Source of the DNA: an uncultured Bacteroidaceae bacterium
GTDB taxonomy: Bacteria > Bacteroidota > Bacteroidia > Bacteroidales > Bacteroidaceae
DNA: 64,000 nucleotides
NCBI GenBank assembly: GCA_944320785.1
Contig: CALUIR010000008.1
Location: 1-64,000, forward strand
Reading direction: 5' to 3'
This document shows, one piece after another, positions 48,349 to 58,000 of the stretch (its first letter is position 1; the number at the start of each line of letters is the position of its first letter). The notes beneath the pieces were generated by a model. It was not told the origin of the DNA and made no database searches. It was given only the letters and a program-made list of their open reading frames with translations. The position numbers and the translations under genes are program-made.

Positions 48349-49150
48349 TGGCGTGCTGACCATCGACAGCAAAGGCATTCCAAGCAATGCGGACAGTTCC
48401 TCCAAACTATCAGCCAACATAGCACGAGGAATAGCCAGTCGGCTCATGGCAGAAGTGCATGAAAAAGCCGTAGGCCAAACTTCCGGCGCAAAGTTTGAGC
48501 AAATAAGCATGAACTTCCTTACAAATACGTTCCCACATCTCCAGAATTTGCGACCCGGCAAATGGCACATAGCCAAACTGGGAAACCGCAATTCCATGAA
48601 AACAAGCAGTTTTGCACAATACGAACACTTAGAATACCTGACCCAACTGACAAAAAACGATGCACGCTTGGCCGCAAGCATGGGCAACGACTACATGGTG
48701 GCACCCGATATCGTCATTTACCGTGAGGCCGAACCCGATGAAACTATCAACGGAGAATCCTTCATTGTTGACGGCACGGTCTGCAAATTGACAGACATCA
48801 GAAAGGATAATGGAGGGCTTCCCATCCTTCACGCATCCATTTCCGCCAAATGGACCATGCGCAGCGACCGTGCGCAAAATAGCCGCACAGAGGCTCTTGG
48901 ACTTATCCGAAACAGAAAAGGGCGATTGCCGCACATCGTCGTTGTAACAGGCGAACCCATGCCTGCCCGCTTAGCTTCCTTAGCCATGGGAACTGGAGAC
49001 ATTGATTGTGTATATCACTTCGCTTTATATGAACTCACGAAAGCCGTGAATGAAATCCAAGCAGAAGATTCCATTGAATTGCTAAACATCCTGATCCAAG
49101 GGAAACGTCTGAAAGACATCAGCGACCTCCCATTGGACCTGACAGTTTAA
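48293..49150 (+). CDS. NgoMIV-like type II restriction endonuclease (predicted GCCGGC)
   Basis: The 285-residue protein resembles NgoMIV from Neisseria along its whole length from memory: GQTSGAKFEQI, HASISAKWTMRSDRAQNSR, GRLPHIVVVTGEPMPAR, GDIDCVYHFALYEL and the end GKRLKDISDLPLDL. Active-site residues of that enzyme are present: Asp in MVAPDIVIYRE, Ser-x-Lys in SAKW, and Glu 14 residues after the lysine. NgoMIV is a tetramer that cuts G^CCGGC at two sites. The start codon lies inside the methyltransferase gene in another frame, which should couple their expression. No separate controller gene is seen. The overlap and lack of similarity to its neighbours suggest horizontal transfer. Confidence 0.92.
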   Translation: MNALITEARKRYHQELLSNGVLTIDSKGIPSNADSSSKLSANIARGIASRLMAEVHEKAVGQTSGAKFEQISMNFLTNTFPHLQNLRPGKWHIAKLGNRNSMKTSSFAQYEHLEYLTQLTKNDARLAASMGNDYMVAPDIVIYREAEPDETINGESFIVDGTVCKLTDIRKDNGGLPILHASISAKWTMRSDRAQNSRTEALGLIRNRKGRLPHIVVVTGEPMPARLASLAMGTGDIDCVYHFALYELTKAVNEIQAEDSIELLNILIQGKRLKDISDLPLDLTV

Positions 49151-49517
49151 ACGCCCAACAAAGAGGTGTCCGCCCAATGCTTCTCCTCCAGACCAAGCAA
49201 AAATCCCCGGAACGCATCTGCCCCGGCAAACGCGCCATTCCCTGTAAAAACGCAAATTTTACCTGTAAAGTGAATGCATTTTACCTGTAAAATTCATGAT
49301 TTTATCGGGAAACTTTCCGGCAGACGGCAAACCGCGCCGGGGCGCGAGATGAATTGAAATCTGGGACCTAAAACCAGGAATCCCCGGAAACCTCCAAGGT
49401 TTCAAGCAAAACCTCCTGACGTTTGGGAGAAAACCTTAGAAAGAATTTTCAAAAACCTTTGGGGAGTATTTTCCCACTCGCCACAAAAACCATTCCGCTT
49501 ATCGCTGACAACGTTTT
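49151..49517. repeat. Repeat-rich intergenic region
   Basis: No gene is supported in the 494-base gap 49151-49644. It contains at least three segments related to other intergenic regions of the window: a hairpin like the rpsT terminator (49208-49227), ttttacctgtaaaa palindromes (about 49248-49325, like 29030-29115), and a block with caaggtttcaagcaaaacct and attttcaaaaacctttgggg (about 49395-49470, like 20735-20785). It behaves as a sink of dispersed intergenic repeats. Confidence 0.6.
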
Positions 49518-49551
49518 TTTGCATTATTTATGCTTATCATAAATAAATTTG
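49518..49551 (+). promoter_or_regulatory. Promoter of the secreted LRR/C25 operon
   Basis: TTTG (49518-49521) and TAAATTTG (49544-49551) are spaced by 22 bases, within the range seen in Bacteroides. The leader is about 87 bases. Confidence 0.6.
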
Positions 49552-49644
49552 TTGAGACCGTGAAAAACATCCTCCATCCGGTTTTGATTCTTAAAATATA
49601 TTTTATAAATTGCGGGCAAGTTCAACCCATAATACTATTTCGCC

Positions 49645-50913
49645 ATGAAAAAAGCATTCATCCTTGCCATGGCTTGCTGGGCAAGCGTGGCTGTATCCGC
49701 CCAACTCATCGTGAACCCGAACGGGAACGTCGCCGTGAAGTCTGAAGAAACGCCGCTTTCCGCCCTCTCTGTGAACGGCGAAGGGCTGGCACGCGGCGAA
49801 ATGAGCGTGACAAGCAACGGGCGCGACCCTGTCATCGTGGAGCGCAGCGGCACGCCTGAAAACTACGATTGGGGGCATGCCGTGGAGGCAAACAACTTGG
49901 TCGTCCCCAGCATTTTCAACGTCGGCGTGCGCGGCAATGCCCATTCCATCGAAGGCATCAGCGGCGGCAGGGCGTATGGCGTTTACGGCACGGCAGGCAA
50001 CACTTCGGATGGATACAACTACGGCGTGTTCGGTTCCTTGTTAGGCACCAAGAAAGGCGCGGGAATCTATGGCACGTGCAACATCAACAACGGGAAATAC
50101 ATCGGCGGGCGTTATGCAGGCTATTTCGACGGCAATGTGCATGTGAATGGGGAATTGACCACAAACACGCTGGTTTTCAACGTTAGAGATGACATGGACT
50201 CCATCGTCATCCCGCCCATCATAGGCGGCGGAGACATCTTCCGCCCCACATCTGCCAGCAAGGACGAGGGCGAAGCATCCATCGCTGAAAAGCTCGCTTC
50301 CCTGACGGTGCTGCAATACCAATGGAAATCTTCCCGCACCGCTGCATCGGCCAACGCCATTGAGGGCGACACGGCCAGCGTGGAAACATCCGCCCTGCCC
50401 CTCAACAGCCAGGCATACACCAAGAAACATTACGGCATCTCCGTGGACGGCTTGCGCGAAGCCTTCCCCGACCTCGTTTACGAAGACCAGGAAGGCAACC
50501 CCTGCATCAACTACATCGAGATGATTCCGCTGCTCGTGCATTGCATCGGCGAACTGAAAGCGGAGGTCGCCCGCTTGGAGACAATCGCCAGCGGCAAAGC
50601 CAACATGCAGAAAGCCCCTGCATCCACCGGCATGGAAGAAAGCACAGCAGTGGTGGCGGCATTGGGACAGAACGAGCCGAACCCCTTCACGGAAAACACG
50701 GAGATTGCCTACGTGCTGCCTGACAATGTGCGTTCCGCTGCCCTCTACATCTACGACATGAACGGGGCGCAAGTGGATGCTTTCCCGATAACAGGCGGAG
50801 GCGCAGGCACGGTCACCGTGGAAGGCGGCCGCCTGGAAGCGGGCATGTACCTCTACTCCTTGATTGCCGACGGCAAAGTGATTGACACCAAACGGATGAT
50901 TCTGACGAAATAA
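49645..50913 (+). CDS. Tail-fibre-like secreted protein with S74-type chaperone segment and T9SS sorting domain
   Basis: The 422-residue protein has a signal peptide (MKKAFILAMACWASVAVSAQ). Glycine-rich beta repeats follow (GISGGRAYGVYGTAGNT, YNYGVFGSLLGTKKGAGIYG). The segment YGISVDGLREAFPDLVY then MIPLLVHCIGELKAEVARLE resembles the intramolecular chaperone domain (peptidase S74 type) of phage tail spikes. The last 80 residues (LGQNEPNPFTENTEIAYVLP ... MYLYSLIADGKVIDTKRMI) are a canonical type-A T9SS C-terminal sorting domain. It is probably surface-exposed and trimeric. It is the first gene of the array, 15 bases before the first LRR gene. Confidence 0.85.
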   Translation: MKKAFILAMACWASVAVSAQLIVNPNGNVAVKSEETPLSALSVNGEGLARGEMSVTSNGRDPVIVERSGTPENYDWGHAVEANNLVVPSIFNVGVRGNAHSIEGISGGRAYGVYGTAGNTSDGYNYGVFGSLLGTKKGAGIYGTCNINNGKYIGGRYAGYFDGNVHVNGELTTNTLVFNVRDDMDSIVIPPIIGGGDIFRPTSASKDEGEASIAEKLASLTVLQYQWKSSRTAASANAIEGDTASVETSALPLNSQAYTKKHYGISVDGLREAFPDLVYEDQEGNPCINYIEMIPLLVHCIGELKAEVARLETIASGKANMQKAPASTGMEESTAVVAALGQNEPNPFTENTEIAYVLPDNVRSAALYIYDMNGAQVDAFPITGGGAGTVTVEGGRLEAGMYLYSLIADGKVIDTKRMILTK

Positions 50914-50928
50914 GGAAAGGAGGATGCC

Positions 50929-52050
50929 ATGAAACGGCTTTACTTTATCATTACAATAGCTTCATGCCTGCTGCCCCTCGCCGGCATGCAAGCGCAACGC
51001 ACATTGCAGATAGAAGCCATCCCCGGCCAATTCGCCGGGCAACTGACGGAAGAACAAATGGCAACCGTGGAAGAACTCACCTTGACGGGGGAACTCTGCA
51101 ACAGCGACTTCGCCGCACTGCGAAGCATGGAATCGCTCCGCGTGTTGGACATGACCGATGCGATGGTGGACACCATACCGGGATATGCTTTCAAAGATGA
51201 GATTTCTGATGAAACTTATCCTGTCTTAGAAAAAATCTCATTGCCTAAAGCGTTGCGGATAATCGAAAGCTACGGCTTCTTTCGCCTACGCCGATTGCAA
51301 GAGTTAAACTGGAACAAATTCCCGGAAAAAATAGGAGACCACATCTTTGAAGGATGCTATGGTTACATGTCTTTCACTGTTTCCGACAATGAACTTACAA
51401 TTGTAAACGATGCTATCTACACTTCCGATCTAAAAACATTGCTCCTCTTTCCTCCTTATTATAAAGGTCGAGATTATAATACAGAATACAATGTGCCTTA
51501 TGGCACCATCAAAATTGGAGAAAAAGCGTTTATGGATACCGAACTATCCACTGTTATCTTGCCTGAGACATTACAAGAGATTGGAGAAAAAAGTTTTTGG
51601 ATTACCCCACTAACGCCAACAGGGAACGCCAACAGGCATTATTATGAATTTCTGCTGCTACAAGTCATCATCTCAAGCCCTGCGCCGCCCGTTTGCCATG
51701 GCGACCCCTTCGGTCTGAACATCGTCCGAGACCGGCCATCTTTGAGAATTCCTCCAGAATATAAAGAAGCATACGAAGATGATCCTTATTGGAAACTGTT
51801 CTTCGAACCTGTAAACATGCCATCCCACAAAATGCCAACCGCATCCATAACATGGATGAAGGATGGAATGCTCCACTTTTTAAACAATGATGACATATCT
51901 GAGATCCGCCTGTTCAACACGAACGGCAGCTTGGCAGGCGTTTACGAAACGCCCTGCCCTGCCACCATCAGCCTCCCGCAAAAAGGCATCTATATCGCGG
52001 AAATAACCTACAAGGACGGGCAGAAAGAAACCCGCAAATTGCTTTACTAA
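50929..52050 (+). CDS. Secreted BspA-like leucine-rich-repeat protein, unit 1
   Basis: The 373-residue protein starts with a signal peptide (MKRLYFIITIASCLLPLAGM...AQ). Its LRR_5/BspA-type repeats include VEELTLTGELCNSDFAALRS, LEKISLPKALRIIESYGF and LSTVILPETLQEIGEKSF. The C-terminus (EIRLFNTNGSLAGVYETP ... ISLPQKGIYIAEITYKDG) resembles a T9SS tail but lacks the cysteine motif of the later units. Bases 51040-51155 are identical to 54040-54155 in unit 3, which indicates recent recombination. BspA proteins of oral relatives bind host proteins; the target here is unknown. Confidence 0.85.
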   Translation: MKRLYFIITIASCLLPLAGMQAQRTLQIEAIPGQFAGQLTEEQMATVEELTLTGELCNSDFAALRSMESLRVLDMTDAMVDTIPGYAFKDEISDETYPVLEKISLPKALRIIESYGFFRLRRLQELNWNKFPEKIGDHIFEGCYGYMSFTVSDNELTIVNDAIYTSDLKTLLLFPPYYKGRDYNTEYNVPYGTIKIGEKAFMDTELSTVILPETLQEIGEKSFWITPLTPTGNANRHYYEFLLLQVIISSPAPPVCHGDPFGLNIVRDRPSLRIPPEYKEAYEDDPYWKLFFEPVNMPSHKMPTASITWMKDGMLHFLNNDDISEIRLFNTNGSLAGVYETPCPATISLPQKGIYIAEITYKDGQKETRKLLY

Positions 52051-52062
52051 AACCCTTGCGCC

Positions 52063-53913
52063 ATGAAAAGAACACTTTTTATCACCATAATAACCTTGCT
52101 GCCCTGCACCGGCCTGCAAGCGCAACGCACATTGCAAATAAAGGCCATCCCCGGCCAACTGGCTGAACAACTGACGGAAGAACAAATGGCAACCGTGGAA
52201 GAACTCACCCTGACGGGAGAACTCTGCAACAGCGACTTTGCCGCATTCAAAGAAATGCCCGCCTTGAATATCTTGAATCTGCAAGACGCAACGGTGGACA
52301 CAATTCCCCGCGAAGCATTCATGGGCAGCCCATTGCGGAGAATGCACCTTCCCCTTGCATTGGATGTGCTGGAAGACCACGCCTTTGCCAATTCCGCTTT
52401 GCTTGCTTATGTGTATTGGGGAGGCGCACCGTCAAAAATAGGGGAACATGTGTTCAAAGGATGTTACAGCCGCATGGAGTTCTATGTGACAGATGAAACG
52501 CAGCTTCTGTTGGAAGAAAAAGTGCTATACACGGCAGACCGCAAGAAAGTGCTGACATGCCTTCCCGGCATATTCCCCTACATACAGGAGGGGACAGAGG
52601 AAATAGGAGCGAACGCATTGGCAGATGCCAACTTGTCTCACATAACCCTCCCGGCTTCCTTGCTGAAAATTGGCGCCAATGCATTGGTGGGAGGACACAA
52701 ATCCATCAACTGCCAAGCGGAGAACCCGCCTGCATGCGACGGCGATGTGTTTGGCTACAACCGGGAGGATTACACATTTCCCAAACTCAACGTTCCTGAA
52801 CAGTCCGAAGAACTGTACCGCAACGACCCTTATTGGGGAGAATTCTTTTTGTTCCACTATATAGCGGGCGATGTGCTGAACGTTGAAAGCATTCCCGGCG
52901 GATTAGGCAACCAAATCGAAGAATTGACAAAAGACAAAATCGGGACATTGAGGGAATTGGTGTTGACCGGCGACTTGGCAGACGAAGATTTCTACTACAT
53001 ACGCGACCAATTGCCCGCATTGACAAAGCTGGATTTAAAAGGAACAAGCGTGACAAACATCCCGGAAAGGGCATTCTACGGCCATCCGTCGTTGGTAGAA
53101 ATCATGCTTCCTTTGGGATTGGAATCTATTTCAGACGAAGCATTCGCAAGCACAAATTCCTATTTGAAAATATACATCACAGGGAAATACCCGAAAGGAA
53201 AGATGGAGCCACACCTTGGATGGAGGGTGAGCAGCGACAATGAGCATCTATGCCAAGAAAACAGCGGAAACATCTTTTCCGCAGACAAAAAGGTGTTGTA
53301 TCGTGCCGGGCCTATTTACTGCTATGAGTTCCAAGAAGGATTGGAGACCATTGAAAGCCATGCATTTGAAACAAACATGTTTGCCGATTACCTTGTTTTC
53401 CCCTCCACGCTGAAAGAAATTAAAAGCCATGCTTTCCATCATGTCCTTTGGACAAGGGTTTCGGTAACAAAAGCGAATATGCAGGGAACCTCCATCTTCA
53501 TAAAAGCCCCAACGCCTCCATTGCTTGGCAACGATGCCTTTGTATTTAACAAAGATGTGCCTTGCTATTTAGTTGTGTTGCCGGGATGTGCGGATGCTTA
53601 CCGGGATGCAGACCCACAATGGACGAATCCCGCCATCTTCGATGACATATTAGAAGGGTATTCCCCATTGGAACCTCCACAGGCCATCAACATGGCTTCT
53701 GAAGAATCATTGGCCATCCATGCAGAGGGTTCCTCGCTTGTCATAAACAACGCCGAGACATGCCGCCTCTGCATCTATGACATTGCCGGGCGATGCATCA
53801 CAGATTGCAAGGTGGAGAACAATATCACAATAGAAAACCTGCCTGCGGGCATGTACATCTACCGCTTGCAGGGAAACGATATCGCGGAAAGCGGGAAGTT
53901 TATAATTGAATGA
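52063..53913 (+). CDS. Secreted BspA-like leucine-rich-repeat protein, unit 2 (double)
   Basis: The 616-residue product looks like two LRR units fused. Residues 1 to about 265 resemble the other short units (LTLTGELCNSDFAAFKEMPA, signal peptide MKRTLFITIITLLPCTGLQA). A second unit from about residue 270 begins VESIPGGLGNQIEELTKDKI and contains LVLTGDLADEDFYYIRDQ and IPERAFYGHPSLVEIMLPL, close to the protein at 59814-60905. The C-terminus is the four-cysteine sorting-like domain TCRLCIYDIAGRCITDCKVE, then LPAGMYIYRLQG. It is probably surface-exported. The 3' junction (from 53894) is identical to that after unit 3. Confidence 0.85.
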   Translation: MKRTLFITIITLLPCTGLQAQRTLQIKAIPGQLAEQLTEEQMATVEELTLTGELCNSDFAAFKEMPALNILNLQDATVDTIPREAFMGSPLRRMHLPLALDVLEDHAFANSALLAYVYWGGAPSKIGEHVFKGCYSRMEFYVTDETQLLLEEKVLYTADRKKVLTCLPGIFPYIQEGTEEIGANALADANLSHITLPASLLKIGANALVGGHKSINCQAENPPACDGDVFGYNREDYTFPKLNVPEQSEELYRNDPYWGEFFLFHYIAGDVLNVESIPGGLGNQIEELTKDKIGTLRELVLTGDLADEDFYYIRDQLPALTKLDLKGTSVTNIPERAFYGHPSLVEIMLPLGLESISDEAFASTNSYLKIYITGKYPKGKMEPHLGWRVSSDNEHLCQENSGNIFSADKKVLYRAGPIYCYEFQEGLETIESHAFETNMFADYLVFPSTLKEIKSHAFHHVLWTRVSVTKANMQGTSIFIKAPTPPLLGNDAFVFNKDVPCYLVVLPGCADAYRDADPQWTNPAIFDDILEGYSPLEPPQAINMASEESLAIHAEGSSLVINNAETCRLCIYDIAGRCITDCKVENNITIENLPAGMYIYRLQGNDIAESGKFIIE

Positions 53914-53974
53914 TTCACCATAAAACAACATGCCATGAAACGAACACTTTTTATCACCATAATAACCTTGCTGC
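53894..53974 (+). repeat. Conserved gene junction, copy 1 of 3
   Basis: An 81-bp block spanning the end of unit 2, the spacer (tgattcaccataaaacaaca) and the first 40 bases of unit 3 is identical to 55004-55084. A 39-bp core of it recurs at 60895-60933. Confidence 0.9.
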
Positions 53975-55023
53975 CCTGCACCGGCCTGCAAGCGCAACGC
54001 ACATTGCAAATAAAGGCCATTCCCGGCCAACTGGCTGAACAACTGACGGAAGAACAAATGGCAACCGTGGAAGAACTCACCTTGACGGGGGAACTCTGCA
54101 ACAGCGACTTCGCCGCACTGCGAAGCATGGAATCGCTCCGCGTGTTGGACATGACAGACGCACAGGTGGACACCATACCGGGATATGGATTGGCAGACAC
54201 GGACATCGAAAAGATTTCATTGCCCAAAGCATTGGAAGTAATCGAAAGCTATGCTTTCTCATCTTCTTTTCATTTAGAGAATTTGCACTGGAATACGTTC
54301 CCGGTAAAAATAGAAGACCACGCATTCAAAGATTCTTATCTGCTCTCTTTCACCGCTTCGGGAGATGAACTGGCCATCCTGAATGATGCCCTTTATACCG
54401 CCGATTTAAAAACATTACTGCTCTTTCCTGTTGAGAACAGGGCAAAAGACGGCGTATATACTGTGGCAGAAGGCACTGACAAAATCGGAGAAAAAGCATT
54501 CATGGATTGCTTCTGGATATATAAAGTCATCTTGCCTACTTCATTGGGAACTATTGAAGACAAAAGTTTTTGGATAAAACCATCTGCTCCCACAAATGGC
54601 TCCGGCAGCATGTACCTTCTTGGCCATGTAACTTGCCAAAGCACTACACCTCCCGTTTGCCTTGGCGACCCTTTCGGCATTTTTTTAGAGAATGCGGTGA
54701 CACCCCAACTGACCATTCCTCCGGGATGCGAAGATGCGTACAAGAATGACCCTTATTGGTGGAAATTCTTTTATCCAACGATAGGAGGCAGCAAACTGGC
54801 AGAATTGCACAAATCGCCATGCCGTATCCAAATAAAAGGTTCTTCCTTGATTGTAGAAAACGCCGGAACATGCCGCCTTTGCATCTATGACATTGCCGGG
54901 CGATGCGTCACGGATTGCAGGGTGGAGAACAACATCACAGTGGAAAACTTGCCTGCTGGCATGTTCATCTACCGCTTGCAAGGAAGCAACATCGCGGAAA
55001 ATAGGAAGTTTATAATTGAATGA
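53935..55023 (+). CDS. Secreted BspA-like leucine-rich-repeat protein, unit 3 (mosaic)
   Basis: The 362-residue protein has the same leader as unit 2 (MKRTLFITIITLLPCTGLQA). Its first 110 bases differ from unit 2 by only two substitutions, and the next 116 bases are identical to unit 1. LRR strands include LEKISLPKALEVIESYAFSS-like and YKVILPTSLGTIEDKSFW segments. The C-terminus is TCRLCIYDIAGRCVTDCRVE with LPAGMFIYRLQG, the four-cysteine sorting-like domain. The mosaic pattern points to gene conversion or unequal crossover within the array. The junction to the C25 peptidase gene repeats the one before this gene over 81 bases. Confidence 0.85.
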   Translation: MKRTLFITIITLLPCTGLQAQRTLQIKAIPGQLAEQLTEEQMATVEELTLTGELCNSDFAALRSMESLRVLDMTDAQVDTIPGYGLADTDIEKISLPKALEVIESYAFSSSFHLENLHWNTFPVKIEDHAFKDSYLLSFTASGDELAILNDALYTADLKTLLLFPVENRAKDGVYTVAEGTDKIGEKAFMDCFWIYKVILPTSLGTIEDKSFWIKPSAPTNGSGSMYLLGHVTCQSTTPPVCLGDPFGIFLENAVTPQLTIPPGCEDAYKNDPYWWKFFYPTIGGSKLAELHKSPCRIQIKGSSLIVENAGTCRLCIYDIAGRCVTDCRVENNITVENLPAGMFIYRLQGSNIAENRKFIIE

Positions 55024-55084
55024 TTCACCATAAAACAACATGCCATGAAACGAACACTTTTTATCACCATAATAACCTTGCTGC
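55004..55084 (+). repeat. Conserved gene junction, copy 2 of 3
   Basis: Identical to 53894-53974 although the downstream gene is now the C25 peptidase; identity ends just after codon 13 of that gene. Confidence 0.9.
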
Positions 55085-58000
55085 ACCTCTTGCCATGCTG
55101 GGGACAGTTAGAATATGAACTAACTGTCAATGAACAGGATATTTCATACAAGGAATGGAAGGGCTATGACATTGTAAGGATATGGGGAGAAAACACCACC
55201 CAAGAAATCGGGAAACCTGAACTGCCTGTATTAACCCGCCATTTTGCCATACCGGCAGAAGCTTCGGTTACAGGTCTGAAAATACAAGCAAGCAATGAAA
55301 GGACTTTGGAGGGCTCTTACTTTCTGCTCCCTGTCCAGCCACCGCAAGTAATAGGGCAATCCACAAATGGATTCATAGAGCCGGATTCCACTTATTGGGC
55401 TGCGCCCGTTTATCCGGCTGACACAGCAACCATCATTGCTGACCGAATGATACACGGTTACCATGTCGTGTCCATAGCTTTCCACCCATTCGTCTATAAA
55501 CCTTCGTTGAGAGAACTGCAACTAAGGGACATCGCCATCACGTTGGAGTACAGCATGGGAGGCGATGCATCCATAGACACGTCGCAGCCGGAATCACAAA
55601 ACCGCTTCTTGCTGTCGAAAGCGTATGTCAAATCGATGGTAGAAAACCCGGATGATGTGGAACAATACGCCAATGCATCATCCATGATTCCACAAAAAAG
55701 CTCAACCAATCCCAATTCCGGGCAAAGCAGCTTAGACATTAGCATGAATGCAATCGAAGAATTAGTGCCGGACTATGTATTGATCACCAACGAGGAATTG
55801 CGAGAGGCATTCCAGCCCTTGGTGGATTGGAGGACAAAGACAGGAATGCCGGCCGTGATGGAAACAGTGGAGACAATCGGGCGAGATTATGCCGGTTCTG
55901 ATTTGGCCGAGAAGATACGGAACTATTTGTTGGAAATGAAAAAGCGGTGGAACAAGAACAGCCTTTTCGTGTTGTTAGGCGGAGATTCGGACATCATTCC
56001 GGCAAGGTTGGCTTATGGCGATCATGAAAAAGAAGAAGGAGACCCTTATTACGGCGCAGACATGTATTATGTGATTGACAGCGTAAAATGGAATTTTTAT
56101 GGGCCAGACCCTTTCAAAATTGCAGACCAATCCAAAATTTCTTCTTACATCGGCAGAATCCCCGTGCGGACAAAAAGAGAGGCTGAAACTTTCGTCACCA
56201 AACTGCTAAGCTACGAACGGGCAGACAACAGAAACATCGACTATTCGTATTTTGAAAATTCACTGATTGCAAATGCCTACTTAGAGTCACCCCAAACAAC
56301 TTCTAAAGCTTTTATGGATGACCTTGTACAATTCTGCAAAGGCCGGGACAACAATTATTGGTACCTGTTCGACCATTTCAACTGCACTGCAAACGACCAT
56401 GCGCAAGTGTTGGACACCATCTTGCCGCACGGAGCGGAACTGTGCCGCGAAAATTTCCTCTCGGCTTTGCAATCGGGTATGGAAGGGAAGCAATTCCATT
56501 TCGTGTACCACTTGGACCATTCCGAAACCACGCACATGGGCGCCTCATCAAAAGATAAAGGGCAATATATCCGCAATGAAGACATCGACAACATGCCGGA
56601 CACGGATTATCCCAAAGTGTTCCTGTCCAGCGGTTGCCATCCTGCACGGTTCGACAAAGACTGCATTGCCGAACATTTGCTGAAGAAAAATCATGGCGGA
56701 GCCGTGGCTTTCATGAGCAATACGGATGTGGGATGGAACTCACCCAATAGTGAACATGTCCAACTGAACACATTTCTAAATATGGCATTTGCCCCTACAG
56801 CCGACAGCAAGGAGCAATACAGCTTGGGATACATCCATACCAAAGTGGCTTTTGCCACATATAGACCTCGCTTAGACTATTGGCGGCTTCATTTATTAGG
56901 AGATCCGGCCACGCCGATATGGACATCAAAGCCCCGCAAACTGCAAGTCACATGGATAACAGACCCTCCATTATGGACAGGGGAGAATGAAATTGCCTTC
57001 AAGGTGGAAAACCTTCCCGAGGGGGAACCCGCCACGATTTGCCTGATGAAAGGAAACGAAGCCTATGCCAGCAAAGTAATCAAAGGTCCCGGGACTCATC
57101 GCTTCACATTCAAGCCAAGGACTTCCGGAATGTTCTACCTGACCATCACGGCGCATAATTTTGAACCCTACGAATTTGTGTATCCTGTCACCGTAGGCAG
57201 CAATCCGAACGTGCAAGTCCACAGCCTGTTCATCAACGATGATGAAGAACGCACATGGTTAGTGGCCGGTGACACCATCAATGCCGCTGTTGAACTGACC
57301 AACAACGGGAATGAGCCATTAACAAATGTCACAGCTACATTAAGTGCCAATTCATCCTACATCCATTTGGTTGATTCTGTTTTGGACTTTGGCAACATTG
57401 CCGCAAAAGCTCATACGGAATTAGGCAAGAAGTTCCGATTCAACATCGACAAAGATGCATCGGAAACGAGGAAGAATGACTTCAACGCCGTATGCTTTTT
57501 CTTGCACATCAAAGACGAAGATGGCATACTGAATGCAGACACGTTCCACATCGACATTCACACGCAAGAATTGGTTCTTGGAGAACAATCTGTGACAAAA
57601 AAAGATGACGGGTGGTCATACCTGACAGTCAGGCTATGGAATACAGGAACAGCCACAGCTACCGGGCTTAAAGCATGCCTTTCTTCGCCCAGATATGCAT
57701 GTGAGGACAGTTTGTCTGCTTACCCGGACATTGCCCCTGACAATAGTGCCATAAATGAACGAGACTTTTCTTATTTCGAATCACCTCTCCTCCCGTATTT
57801 GCCAACAGACACATTGATATTAAATGTCACTAATGAGTATGGGAAAGAATGGAAATTCATTTTTGACCCAAAAAAGAAAGGATTGCCAATCGGCTCTGAC
57901 AGTCTGAAAACAGTCACCACGGAATCTTCCATCCAAGTGTTTTGGGGAAAAGGAAGCGGCAACAAAAGGTACGCCATCTTCCGCAGCACGTCCCCCAACG

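Noticed and set aside
47365..49150. Whole accessory region 41.7-62 kb as an integrated mobile element
   Set aside because: No integrase, transposase, attachment-site repeats or tRNA junction was seen within the window, so I cannot support a mobile element call.
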